DNA from: Paeniglutamicibacter sp. Y32M11 | GTDB taxonomy: Bacteria > Actinomycetota > Actinomycetes > Actinomycetales > Micrococcaceae | Assembly: GCF_019285735.1 (NCBI RefSeq) | Contig: NZ_CP079107.1 | Location: 1,426,001 to 1,490,000 of the forward strand | Direction: 5' to 3' | Length of the DNA: 64,000 nt | Shown: positions 8,461 to 16,714 of the stretch, piece by piece | Position numbering within the stretch: position 1 is the first letter of the stretch | Layout: every line of letters starts with the position of its first letter | Notes under the pieces: model-generated | The model's database searches: none | Told to the model about the DNA's origin: nothing | What the model saw: the letters and a program-made list of their open reading frames with translations, nothing else | Made by a program: the position numbers and the translations under genes

Positions 8461-9085
8461 GGTCCCCATCCAATGTAATGCGAGCGGTTTTCATCAGCTT
8501 CGGTAAGGCATATGAAACCTTTATCATTCAATCCATCAGATGTCACGACATGGGCTCTTAGCCAAGTGGGAAATCAATCCCTACTTCAGTGGTGACCGTT
8601 TCAAGGATTGTGGTTGCGGCTGGTTGGTGGTGTTGTTTGCACCAAGGCCCCCTGCGCCAGGCACCTTTGGTTGGTTCGGTACTGGTTTACGGGCCGATAT
8701 GTTGACTTCCCGAGATCCGAATTTCCCTGCCCAGCGTCAAGGAGGGGTACCGGCGAAAGATTCCGAGAAGGCCAACGCATGAACGATTAACTCTGCAGGT
8801 GCTGACGAGTTTCCTTGCTGAATCTAATTTTCGGGTCAGAGATTGGTCTCAGGATTGCACGGGCGTGGAGCTGATGTGAGTATGCCGGTTTGACATATTG
8901 AATGTTCACGGGTGCCTGGGATTCAAAAAATGTAATTGGATTCCAGCAACAATTCGAGTCAAACCGGCCCCAATCATGGGAGTTCCGCAACCCGAGTTAT
9001 GATCACTCGGGATGGATTCCGTAAACGCCCAGAAGTTCAAGGACGCGTGCGGCGAGGGCGGCGAATAGAGTCAGGAGCAGTCAGA
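8461..9085. other. Non-coding interval containing repeat copy A
   Basis: Apart from the repeat at 8684-8800 I see no supported gene. Short ORFs through 8540-8790 cross the repeat, which is not coding in the second copy, and have no good start. A TTGACA near 8893 has no matching -10 at the right distance. A frame open from TTG 8936 merges with the next gene, but the better start is at 9086. Confidence 0.4.
8684..8800 (+). repeat. Degenerate direct repeat, copy A, left of a four-gene block
   Basis: Begins GGTTTACGGGCC, contains CTGCCCAGCG and GAGGGG, and ends ATTAACTCTGC. The same blocks in the same order recur at 12671-12800, with a 9-base gap and scattered substitutions. The two copies enclose the genes at 9086-12655. 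It does not look like a coding segment in either copy. Confidence 0.75.
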
Positions 9086-10294
9086 GTGTCGGACAACTTA
9101 ACTTGGAACCCACCAGGGGACAACGAAGCTTGGGGGAGGACGCAAGAAGCTCTTGCGATGTTTAGCAATAGCTTGCATACCACTCGGAAGAATGCGGAAA
9201 ACTACTCGGCGTTATCGGCGTTTGCAGCGATGGATACGTTTTTATCGAAGCTGGAGTCTTTTCTGACTACGGTCGTGGACCCTAAAGTGACTAAGTCTGG
9301 GGGATCGTTCATTGCTGAACTTATAAATGGAGTTTCTGGACTCGCTTCGACACTCAATTCGCTCTTGATTGGCGACCGTCCCGTTGTTGCAAAAGCCATG
9401 GGGCATATCCGATTAATTTTGTCTAATCTTGAACTTCTCTTAGATGTGAATGAAACCAAAAGTATTGCAGTTCATGGAATGTCTCAGATTAAAGCAGACT
9501 TTGCGGACCTGCAAGAGTTCACGTTCCCTGAACTTAGAGAACGCGAATGGATAATTCTTGAGCGTGATGTTGCCAAATCACTAAATGAATTAGAAGATGG
9601 ACGACTGAAATTAACGGCCCTGATTGAGACTGTTGAAAAACGCGATGCGGAGCTTGCTGAGGCGGCTATAAATCGAAATCTCACAGATTCGCTAAGTGAG
9701 AATACGCGTAGTGAGCTCAATAAGGCCTTGGGTGAAGCTATGGAGACGTCGGCTGATCTGAGCGCGATCAAACTGCAGCACGCAGCCTTGGCCCAAGAAC
9801 TATCCAACAACGAGTTGGTGAAGCACTTCCGCGAATTCCATGCCAAGCATCAAATTTGGTATCTGGCGTTCCTAACGACGGCGATTCTTGGAATGGTGAT
9901 TGCCGTTGGATTCGCGATCAAGATTTCCCAACGCGCCCCAAAATGGGCGGCTTACCAACCGATAAGCCTCCCCGATCTAGCTTGGCGGCTCGCTGTGGTT
10001 ACCGGGCTCTTGGGAATTGCTGCGTACATGGGGCGGCAAGCCGTGCAGCACCGGGCCTTGTCCACCTGGGCAGATTCGATTAGCGTTCAGCTCCGAACTT
10101 TCGACTCTTACATCGGCCTCGTGGGAGACGTTGGGCAGAAGGACACCTTGAGGGTGGAGTTTGCGAAACGTGTTTTCGGTCCGCAGCCTTTACTCAAAGG
10201 AGAACCTGAACAACCGGCCCCTGCCATGGACTTGGCCTCGGCTGTAGACCTGCTCACGAGAATTACGAGGCCTGATACCGCCAAGCCTAGTTAA
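9086..10294 (+). CDS. Coiled-coil protein with two-TM C-terminal module (paralogue of the 4188-5363 gene)
   Basis: 402 residues from a GTG with AGGAG eight bases upstream; an upstream TTG at 8936 in the same frame lacks a ribosome-binding site and its extra 50 residues look like non-coding translation. Residues 1-255 are helical with coiled-coil potential. Two TM helices follow (about 262-285 and 308-328), then the tail with V-Q-L-R-T-F-D-S-Y-I-G-L-V, G-Q and E-F-A-K-R-V-F-G-P-Q-P shared with the paralogue. The N-terminal halves of the two proteins are not obviously alignable. That pattern, a conserved membrane module with a variable sensor-like part, is common in conflict systems. No family recognised. 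Confidence 0.6.
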   Translation: MSDNLTWNPPGDNEAWGRTQEALAMFSNSLHTTRKNAENYSALSAFAAMDTFLSKLESFLTTVVDPKVTKSGGSFIAELINGVSGLASTLNSLLIGDRPVVAKAMGHIRLILSNLELLLDVNETKSIAVHGMSQIKADFADLQEFTFPELREREWIILERDVAKSLNELEDGRLKLTALIETVEKRDAELAEAAINRNLTDSLSENTRSELNKALGEAMETSADLSAIKLQHAALAQELSNNELVKHFREFHAKHQIWYLAFLTTAILGMVIAVGFAIKISQRAPKWAAYQPISLPDLAWRLAVVTGLLGIAAYMGRQAVQHRALSTWADSISVQLRTFDSYIGLVGDVGQKDTLRVEFAKRVFGPQPLLKGEPEQPAPAMDLASAVDLLTRITRPDTAKPS

Positions 10295-10355
10295 GCTACT
10301 GGACGGTGAAAATCTAATAACCTGCGGCCACCGCAGTCGTAAGAACAATACGAGA

Positions 10356-11027
10356 GTGAGAGTGAGTAGTTTGGCCAAGTATCAGTTGGGGGAACTTACT
10401 TTTGGGAGCAAGTCAGAAGTGAAGGCTCTGCTATCCGCGGGTCACACTAGAGTCGCATCGGGCACGCGTGTGGGTGACCCGCTCATTGCTACCGTACTGA
10501 CCCTTCTTGCCGAAGCCCACCCGGAATATGCAACGAAATTCGGATCAGGGATTGCTCACTGGATAATTCAGGATAACTCCGACGTTGGCTATACAACGGT
10601 CGGCTATCGCGCCATGCTGAAAAATGGTCAAGGCCCAGAGCGGTTTAGCTACAACGATGTCTTGAAGACACCGTCGAAGTGGCAAAACCTCCAGGAAGCA
10701 CTTACTAAAGCCGCGGACGACATAACACAACAATTTCGCGAGCAGGCCTTTGCAAACGGGCCATTCGAATGCCCTGTCACAGGAAAGTTACTTGAGCGTC
10801 CTACGCAGGCTCGCGCTACACACGTCAGCCCGTCACGCCGGGATCTCCACTTGGCGTTTTTAGTTTCTGAAGGAATTGCTGCTAGTGACGTTGTGCTGGC
10901 TAAGGATCAGCCCGGCTCCGGCTATCGTATCGTTGATTCAGAACTCGTCCAGCGATGGCGCAAATACCAGTGCGATCGTCTCGGAGGTATGCGGGTGGAA
11001 TGGAATCCTCAATCGCGCAGCGAATAA
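10356..11027 (+). CDS. DUF3223 (DCL-like) domain protein
   Basis: 223 residues. The N-terminal half fits the DUF3223/DCL pattern: Y-Q-L-G-E-L-T-F-G-S-K, a variable loop, D-P-L-I-A-T-V-L-T-L-L, H-P-E-Y, K-F-G-S-G-I-A-H-W. This domain occurs in plant DCL/NRPD proteins and in bacterial proteins, often with HNH nucleases, and is suspected to bind nucleic acid. The rest (about 120-223) has a single C-P-V-T-G-K motif and no recognisable catalytic set. GTG 10356 or GTG 10362 could be the start; neither has a strong ribosome-binding site. It sits 61 bp after the coiled-coil/two-TM gene and is probably co-transcribed. Confidence 0.65.
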   Translation: MRVSSLAKYQLGELTFGSKSEVKALLSAGHTRVASGTRVGDPLIATVLTLLAEAHPEYATKFGSGIAHWIIQDNSDVGYTTVGYRAMLKNGQGPERFSYNDVLKTPSKWQNLQEALTKAADDITQQFREQAFANGPFECPVTGKLLERPTQARATHVSPSRRDLHLAFLVSEGIAASDVVLAKDQPGSGYRIVDSELVQRWRKYQCDRLGGMRVEWNPQSRSE

Positions 11028-11154
11028 GCTAGCCAGTCGTGATACCTGCATTGCCCACTTGCCACATTTCTAATCTTTCTTGCTACATGCTCGGGGATCA
11101 ATCCGACGAGAAACTGGCAAATGAATTCTAAAGATTCGAAACATAGGAGGAATA

Positions 11155-11721
11155 TTGGCTGAATTGCCGGGGATCGAGGTCGCTACTCAGGCGCTGCCAG
11201 AAGGTCGTTATCGTGCAACGGAAAGTGAGCTTAGAAAGTCATATGCGACCACAAGCTTTCGGTCTTTACTACTAGACGAATGGGTGGTGGCAACCGAGTT
11301 CCTTAGAAGCAATGTCCCATTGTGTTCCGCATGGATTGGCGGATCATTCCTTACGAGTAAACCAAACCCTGGGGACATTGATTCGATCTACTTCGTAGAT
11401 GAGCAGTATTTGGCAGGTTTGACGGAAGATCAGCATAGGGCACTGGGCCTATTTGCAAAACCGGGTGCAGTGAAATCTGTACTGGATCTAAGGATCGACA
11501 GTTATATAGTTCCATGGAGAGCAAACGCTACGACTGCGAGGGACACCCCGGAGCTGCGCACATACTATGAGAATCGTGGCTATTGGGACGACCTATGGTC
11601 AAAGCAGCGATCTGGTCCTAACGGAGCAACCCCAGTACGCTTGGATTCTCATCCGAGGCGAGGATATGTGGAGGTGATTTTGGATGGATATGATCAAACC
11701 GGACCTTTCCACGTTAGCTAA
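11155..11721 (+). CDS. Nucleotidyltransferase-fold protein (DUF6932-like)
   Basis: 188 residues from a TTG close behind TAGGAGG. The polymerase-beta superfamily signature is present: G62-G63-S64, nine residues, D74-I-D76, and a third acidic residue in R-I-D115-S. All three metal-binding positions are therefore kept and the enzyme is probably active. Families of this size in mobile elements act as toxins that add nucleotides to tRNA or protein, or as signal synthases; this one is too short for a typical CD-NTase. The 3' end overlaps the next gene by 38 bp, which implies tight coupling with that product. Confidence 0.65.
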   Translation: MAELPGIEVATQALPEGRYRATESELRKSYATTSFRSLLLDEWVVATEFLRSNVPLCSAWIGGSFLTSKPNPGDIDSIYFVDEQYLAGLTEDQHRALGLFAKPGAVKSVLDLRIDSYIVPWRANATTARDTPELRTYYENRGYWDDLWSKQRSGPNGATPVRLDSHPRRGYVEVILDGYDQTGPFHVS

Positions 11722-12655
11722 CAAGCTGAAGGCGGCAGAAGGGATTGCTACTTGGGAAACGCCCAGAGACCTCGCTCGAATTAGTCTCGACGCAATTTCT
11801 GCGCAGGAGTCCCTTGGTAGGACACAACGCTCAGAAGGACACCTTCGTCTAACTGGAGACGGAGTGGACGGTCACACCGCTTCCCTCGAAGAAGTCGGAA
11901 TACTTATGACTAGATGGCAGAAGCTCGTGACCGCAATCGGAGGCTCGTCTTTAGGTTTCAAGGGATTGCGCGGCCGGATGTCGCCACTGGTTTCGACCCA
12001 AACGAAACTCTTACTAAATGCTGGCGCGACGCCCGGCTCAGTCATGTTGGAATTTACTGCAGCGCAAGCTCCCGCTGAGGAACTGTATCCTAATGGCGAT
12101 GTTCCCATGGGCGATATTGCAGAAGAGCCATTGGTTGATGTGGCAATGAAGAAGTCACTCCTTTTACTGAGTTCGGTTGTTGAGCTTGGGCCTGATGTGG
12201 AGGACGGAAAATTCCTCGAAGAAGTCGTTGAACTCGGGCCCCGCGCAGCATCTGCACTTACGGAGATGGCAAAAGCCGTTTCGGCTGGCCATTTCGATCT
12301 TGAAGTTGAGTGGCGCGAACCTAGCCAACCCACACTTCGGACACGTCTTCGGGCAGGCGACGCTCGAAGAATTGCCGACATTGTCACTTCCAGGAAGCTC
12401 GATAGCGAGCCTGAGACGTTGGACGGCATAATCCACACTATTACTGATATCTCCAGCATTCACCTGCAACTCGATAGCGGCGAGATGATCTCGATTAAGC
12501 CAGGAAAAATTGGGCACGAGGACCTGCGTCCCATTAGCCACGGCGATCGGGTTCAAATCGAAGTTGATGTGAAGACGACGCAAAGAATCGGTGAGGATCC
12601 GTCTCCGACGTACATAGCGAAGTCCATTCGCCGGGCAACCACGTATAGACGATAA
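11684..12655 (+). CDS. Unrecognised partner of the nucleotidyltransferase-fold protein, OB/SH3-like C-terminus
   Basis: 323 residues from an ATG with GAGGTG seven bases before it; an ATG six bases later is an alternative. The first 110 residues are helical with T-R-W-Q-K-L-V. The central part has acidic patches. The last 80 residues (from D-G-I-I-H-T-I-T-D-I) form a predicted small beta-barrel with D-S-G-E-M-I, L-R-P-I and G-D-R-V-Q-I-E-V-D-V. The 38-bp overlap with the nucleotidyltransferase gene suggests an antitoxin, adaptor or regulator. I do not recognise a family and the role is inferred from arrangement only. Confidence 0.5.
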   Translation: MDMIKPDLSTLANKLKAAEGIATWETPRDLARISLDAISAQESLGRTQRSEGHLRLTGDGVDGHTASLEEVGILMTRWQKLVTAIGGSSLGFKGLRGRMSPLVSTQTKLLLNAGATPGSVMLEFTAAQAPAEELYPNGDVPMGDIAEEPLVDVAMKKSLLLLSSVVELGPDVEDGKFLEEVVELGPRAASALTEMAKAVSAGHFDLEVEWREPSQPTLRTRLRAGDARRIADIVTSRKLDSEPETLDGIIHTITDISSIHLQLDSGEMISIKPGKIGHEDLRPISHGDRVQIEVDVKTTQRIGEDPSPTYIAKSIRRATTYRR

Positions 12656-12670
12656 TCGAGTTGAGTCCGT

Positions 12671-12800
12671 GGTTTACGGGCCGGTATGTTTACTTGCCAA
12701 GTCGTGAATTTCCCAAACACCCTGCCCAGCGTTCCTGAGGGGCACCGGCCAAAGTTTCGGGCAACGTCACCGCATGCGATCAATTAACTCTGCCAGTGTG
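12671..12800 (+). repeat. Degenerate direct repeat, copy B, right of the four-gene block
   Basis: Same order of blocks as copy A at 8684-8800: GGTTTACGGGCC, GAATTTCCC, CTGCCCAGCG, GAGGGG, CACCGG, ATTAACTCTGC. It is about 13 bp longer than copy A. It begins 16 bp after the stop of the last gene in the block. Confidence 0.75.
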
Positions 12801-13281
12801 AAAGTGCTGTGGGGAGGGGTTGCTTGAGTTGATGGGTTGACCTGGCATGAGGTGGTAGGGGAGATGTTCCACCCTCGAATAATCTTCGGTGGAGAGCTCA
12901 TGTCGCGACTGCTTGTGCGGGAGTATGGAATTCGTTTGACACGCACGCTAGCCCCAAGTCAGGAGCTGTTCCGGATAGGGCCTTAGGGGAGACCTGCCCC
13001 ACCCCCTAACGGAGAGTCTCCGCTCACTCAGGCCAAGTGTTCCGTGGTGTGGAGCCATGATGCGAGAGGTTGAGGCAGAACCAACCATTCGAGGGGTGGG
13101 GTGGGTCCCTCTGGGGCACAGCGTCAGCCTCTCCCAGACCTTGGCCTAGTATCTCCCCACGTGATTTTCACGCCTCTACAGCCCTCCCAGTCATCCTGCC
13201 AGCTAGTGCTCACGTTCACCCTGCGATGCCTTAAAGATTGATCCTGTGACGTTTGGCGGGTACATGGGCGACACCTCCATG

Positions 13282-13356
13282 AGCTACACCTCCAACAGCT
13301 ACACCTCCAACAGCTACACCTTCAACAGCTACACCTTCAACAGCTACACCTTCAAC
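13282..13356 (+). repeat. Five tandem copies of a 15-bp unit
   Basis: AGCTACACCTCCAAC twice, then AGCTACACCTTCAAC three times, without gaps. Being a multiple of three, the array stays open on both strands, but neither frame has a credible start or protein. Short direct repeats downstream of a replication-type gene set resemble plasmid iterons. They lack the spacers and dyads of a CRISPR. Confidence 0.8.
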
Positions 13357-13443
13357 AGCGCGAGCTGTCAACCCCCAATTCTGCGAAGGTTTAATAGGTT
13401 TCATGTGAGGCAGGTTACCTGGAATGGGTGATCTGGTGGGCAC

Positions 13444-13776
13444 TCATTGCGAGTTGTAGAGGGCCGCGAGGTAATCCCTGCGGCGTGCAATCGCTCGTGT
13501 GAACTTCGCTGCCCGCTTTTCGTGGGCTTCGTACGCTTCCCAGCCCTCGGGATCTTCCCAGTGGAGCGGAGGCAATCCGGATATTGACGGATTCGGTCGG
13601 CTGTCCCGGATTTCCTCCAGTCGCCTGCAATCGTCATCCGTGTAGCTGACGACGTACGTCACCGTATCCTCGTACCATTCCCCAGTCGAGTAGCTCCCGA
13701 ACCACTCGCGGTCGGTTAGCGCGGTCGCGGTCTTAGTAATGGTCAGGCCGTTTACTGTCTTTTGCTGCTTGGTCAT
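13444..13776 (-). CDS. Hypothetical protein of the element's minus-strand module
   Basis: 110 residues from an ATG preceded by AAGGCGG. The product is hydrophilic, with an N-terminal part of probable beta strands (E-W-F-G-S-Y-S-T-G-E-W-Y) and a C-terminal helix rich in Arg and Ala. It lies last in the minus-strand series after the helicase. No family recognised. Confidence 0.5.
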   Translation of the reverse strand: MTKQQKTVNGLTITKTATALTDREWFGSYSTGEWYEDTVTYVVSYTDDDCRRLEEIRDSRPNPSISGLPPLHWEDPEGWEAYEAHEKRAAKFTRAIARRRDYLAALYNSQ

Positions 13777-14241
13777 AATTTCCGCCTTCTGCGGTAGTGG
13801 TTTCTTTGAAGGCGTCGCTGAATCGTTTGTCGTTTGCGGGTGCTGTTGGCTGTTATCGGATCAAGTGGGTTCCTCTCGACGATCTTGCACAGTGTACTTG
13901 CGCATCTTTTTCGACCAAAAAATCCCTGGAATCCGGGGCTAGATCGACTTTTTGGCCTCAATCTGGCGCTTGCGCAGCTTCTCCCCGTTCCTCCTAAGGG
14001 CCATGCAAAACTTTTTCTGGTTTTCTTCTTTTTCTCCGTTACGGTGTTACGGTCAAAAGCTGTGCAAGCTGTGCAAGTAGTCGTTATTGATAGATAGATA
14101 TAGTAGTAAAAAGATTGAAATGTAGGGGTAAAAGGGGGTAGGGGTAGGAGGAAATGGGGTTGCGGAGAAGAAAATTCTCTCCGCTAGATTTGCAGACCTC
14201 TCCGCAACCCAGTCCGCAAGCAGTAGCCTTGCCCCCTGTCG
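13777..14241. other. Non-coding region between helicase and the small minus-strand gene
   Basis: A 12-bp perfect inverted repeat (14158-14169 with 14199-14210) encloses 29 bases; it lies just after the helicase stop on the minus strand and may end transcription or bind protein. Further along are polypurine and polypyrimidine tracts, a doubled GCACAGCTT motif (near 14060-14078) and a doubled GTAACNCCG-like motif (near 14036-14056). A 21-codon basic ORF on the minus strand near 13942-14007 is too short to judge. Confidence 0.4.
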
Positions 14242-16254
14242 TTAGAGCGTTGACACCACCTTCTTGGCCTGATCCATCAATTCCTGATTGGTGATCCGGA
14301 ACCAGTAGGTGATTTGCTGCTCACCCCGGATGGTGGCTCGGGCTTCCTTACTGAACTTGACGCCCAAGCGGGACCACTCGTTTTCGGCTCGGGTGAGCAT
14401 TCCACCAAGTTTTTGTGGTTTGATCGGCTCGCGGTTGCCATAGTGCTCCTGAACACGTTCGGACATTGTGGATGGCTGGTAACGGTGCAACATTTCCTTC
14501 GTGCCGATCACCCCTTCGTATGCCTCATGCTCCTCAATGTAGGTGCCGTGCTGTCGCACGAGTGAGGCAATGGTCAACAGGAGCGGGTCATCCAACAGGT
14601 CCTCGGAAAGTGTGTTCAAGGACTTGATGTAATGATCCAGTCCCTTGGTTTCCCAGAGCTTGTCCAGTGCCCATAGGACACGAGCGTAAGACTGCATACG
14701 CATTCCCTCGGGACCGCTGGAAGGGAAGGGAGGAGCTTCTGAGAGCTTCGGGGCAATCTTGGCAACGAGTGTCAGGAGCGCTCCGTAGATCTCCGGGTGA
14801 GCGGCCACGATGTTGTCATTCAGTGCCTGTTCGCTGCTCTGGGCAACGAGAACGCTGTTGAGGTTGATCGGAACCATTCGGCTCTTCAAGTCTCCTCGAA
14901 GGTGACCGGTCTCGATGCCGTTGAGGATCAAGCTTGAATCGATCTTCAGGGTGACAACATCGGAGTCCGTCCGAAGCTTTCGCTTCTCGTGGGTGGTCCC
15001 ATGAACTACCTGACAAAGGGTGTCGGATAGTTCCGCTGAAACCTTGGACACGTTGTCATACATGGTGACTCGGGCCTTGGACATGGCAACCATGACATCG
15101 TCTTCCGAGTCCTTGAACTTACCTACCTTACCAAGGACCAAACCCCCTTCGACTGCGTACTTGACCGCTGCTGTTGCCGTTGACTTACCGGCTCCGGAAC
15201 CACCAAGGAGCATCATAATTGGGCTGTTGTGGTTCGGGAACATGTGGTTGATCATCCATGCCACCATGAGCGGCCAATCGGCTGGAGCCACGTTGGCATA
15301 GGGGAGGAGGTGCTTCTCAAGCTTGCCTCGGGCATCCTGAAAACTGACTACAGCCGGGTTCTGGATCGGGAGGACTGACCCATCACGGAGGAAGGCTGTA
15401 CCGGTCGCGTAGGGGAGGGAAGTCTGAATTGACCATGCACCGTCCTTGATGAGGACCGCATTGTTGTTGTCCGTTCCAAGGTCAATCCAGATATCGCCGG
15501 AGACGGTTTGGAAGGTGCGGGAGGCCAACTTGTATACGTAGTTGGACGCTGCACACATGCCCTCAATGGTTGAAACAACGGAGGCTACAGCTCCGTTCGG
15601 AACAACCTTCCCGGTGGAGGTGAAGTAGGTGCGAGTCATCCAGTGACGGAGTTCGGAACTCCCGACTTCGTAGGCACGGAGACCAAGCAGTGCCTTGTCA
15701 TTCGGAAGCACGAAGAGCTGTTCCCGGTCGGCAGTACGGGCAAGTGTGAAATTAGCGGCAATGAGTCTGAAGAGCACGGTCGCTGGGTCGTCGTCATCGT
15801 TGCCGGTCGGTCCTTCGGCATCCTCGGATGATTCCGGGGTGATAGTAAGGTGCCCATTCATGCTGGCCATGGAGAAGATGGTATCTGCGAAGTGTTCGAT
15901 CACCTCGGAGACTAAAGCTCCACGTTCAATCGGCGGGTTGTGGAACTGGATTCCGATATTGCGGGAGAACTCACCGAACGCCATTGCCATGTTCTTGATC
16001 TTTGCGTTCTCGTGAGCAAATCGGGGGAGTAGGAGAACGAGGTGCGACTTGTTGTTCACCATACCGGCCAGTTCATTCTCGGCAACGTTCTTGCCCTTGG
16101 TCCAATCGGTGAGCGGTGTGCCGTCCATGTGGAGAACGTGCGAGCTGAAGCCTAGTGCGTTGAGGGCCTTTGCATCGGCCTGATCCTGCACTAGGAAGTG
16201 AAGATCCGGTTCGGTGGAGCCGGTGAAGTTGGAGCTGAGTGAAATCTTTGCCAC
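14242..16254 (-). CDS. Replicative helicase/primase-like P-loop ATPase of the element
   Basis: 670 residues from a GTG preceded by AACAGGAC. The Walker A motif is G351-G-S-G-A-G-K-S-T, followed by a region with V-T-M-Y-D-N (Walker B-like) and S-S-L-I-L-N-G-I-E (sensor-like), the arrangement of superfamily 3/DUF927-type helicases of actinobacterial plasmids and integrative elements. The N-terminal 130 residues have a Toprim-like strand pattern (H-F-L-V-Q-D-Q-A-D-A-K-A-L) without clear primase acidic residues. The C-terminal 100 residues are a possible winged helix. It likely unwinds the excised circular form. Two small ORFs precede it on the same strand. Confidence 0.75.
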   Translation of the reverse strand: MAKISLSSNFTGSTEPDLHFLVQDQADAKALNALGFSSHVLHMDGTPLTDWTKGKNVAENELAGMVNNKSHLVLLLPRFAHENAKIKNMAMAFGEFSRNIGIQFHNPPIERGALVSEVIEHFADTIFSMASMNGHLTITPESSEDAEGPTGNDDDDPATVLFRLIAANFTLARTADREQLFVLPNDKALLGLRAYEVGSSELRHWMTRTYFTSTGKVVPNGAVASVVSTIEGMCAASNYVYKLASRTFQTVSGDIWIDLGTDNNNAVLIKDGAWSIQTSLPYATGTAFLRDGSVLPIQNPAVVSFQDARGKLEKHLLPYANVAPADWPLMVAWMINHMFPNHNSPIMMLLGGSGAGKSTATAAVKYAVEGGLVLGKVGKFKDSEDDVMVAMSKARVTMYDNVSKVSAELSDTLCQVVHGTTHEKRKLRTDSDVVTLKIDSSLILNGIETGHLRGDLKSRMVPINLNSVLVAQSSEQALNDNIVAAHPEIYGALLTLVAKIAPKLSEAPPFPSSGPEGMRMQSYARVLWALDKLWETKGLDHYIKSLNTLSEDLLDDPLLLTIASLVRQHGTYIEEHEAYEGVIGTKEMLHRYQPSTMSERVQEHYGNREPIKPQKLGGMLTRAENEWSRLGVKFSKEARATIRGEQQITYWFRITNQELMDQAKKVVSTL

Positions 16255-16257
16255 TGT

Positions 16258-16401
16258 TTAAGTCCTGTTCGTTAGGGTGGCACGCTCCTCAGAGTCGTAC
16301 CGATTAATGGGGGAGTGCTCATTGGTCCTCCTAGACCGTTGCGCGGGTTTTGCTTCTCGTTTCGGCCCACCGGACGCCCTCCTAGGCGGTTCCGGTTTCA
16401 T
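16258..16401 (-). CDS. Possible small basic protein upstream of the helicase
   Basis: 47 codons from an ATG with AGGCGAAG just upstream; the stop lies four bases before the helicase GTG. The product is rich in Pro, Arg and Lys. A competing 16-codon frame with a perfect TAGGAGG lies inside the same stretch (start near 16324), so the region may instead serve as a leader that couples translation into the helicase. Treat the protein as tentative. Confidence 0.3.
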   Translation of the reverse strand: MKPEPPRRASGGPKREAKPAQRSRRTNEHSPINRYDSEERATLTNRT

Positions 16402-16433
16402 CTTCGCCTGGGCGTCGCAGTGGGCGGTCTATG

Positions 16434-16589
16434 TCATTCGATTATCAATTCGAGCTCGGAGACCTTCAGCTGCTTCTGCACAATACGGGCATCAAGTCCA
16501 GCCAGTTTGGCGCGCATGCGATTCTCTGCCTTTGCCCTGAGCGTCTTGGTGTAGCTCAGCTCCAGCCTTGCTCTATGTAGCGGTCCCAT
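16434..16589 (-). CDS. Small coiled-coil protein, first gene of the helicase transcript
   Basis: 51 residues: ATG with AGGAAA upstream, rich in Leu, Lys, Arg and Glu with a heptad-like pattern (L-S-Y-T-K-T-L-R-A-K, then L-K-V-S-E-L-E-L-I-I-E). It lies about 80 bp downstream of a strong promoter. Small helical proteins in this position of integrative elements can be regulators or recombination directionality factors, but this one has no helix-turn-helix that I can see. Confidence 0.45.
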   Translation of the reverse strand: MGPLHRARLELSYTKTLRAKAENRMRAKLAGLDARIVQKQLKVSELELIIE

Positions 16590-16670
16590 AACAATTTCCT
16601 ACTTTCTTGTTTTTCGGTTGACTTCTTTGTTCGTACTAGTCTATTATACACCACAAATTTGCCCATCTGG

Positions 16671-16699
16671 TTTATACCCGTACGATTCAGTGTTGTCAA
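16671..16699 (-). promoter_or_regulatory. Strong sigma-70-type promoter for the helicase module
   Basis: On the minus strand TTGACA (16699-16694) and TATAAA (16676-16671) are 17 bp apart. A second -10-like TATAAT lies at 16648-16643 without a good -35. Confidence 0.7.
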
Positions 16700-16714
16700 A
16701 TCCATTCGGGCATC

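Larger units (their letters stand above)
12656..13443. other. Convergent non-coding region with repeat copy B and 15-bp tandem repeats
   Basis: 788 bp between the end of the plus-strand cargo and the end of the minus-strand module. It contains repeat copy B (12671-12800), several GC-rich blocks with GGGGTGGGG-type tracts (about 12985-13110), and a tandem repeat array (13282-13356). I see no supported gene. A replication origin or a regulatory RNA is possible. Confidence 0.45.

Noticed and set aside
8540-8790. Short plus-strand frames before repeat copy A
   Set aside because: They run through the repeat whose second copy is non-coding, and no convincing start exists.
8936-9085. N-terminal extension of the 9086-10294 gene from TTG 8936
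   Set aside because: No ribosome-binding site, whereas GTG 9086 has AGGAG at ideal distance; the extra residues are low-quality Arg/Ser-rich sequence.
13282-13356. CRISPR array
   Set aside because: Units are contiguous without spacers, too short, and no cas genes are in the window.
13231-13443. Short frames through the 15-bp repeats (S-Y-T-S-N or G-V-A-V-E type peptides)
   Set aside because: Openness comes from the repeat length being a multiple of three; no ribosome-binding site or non-repetitive domain.
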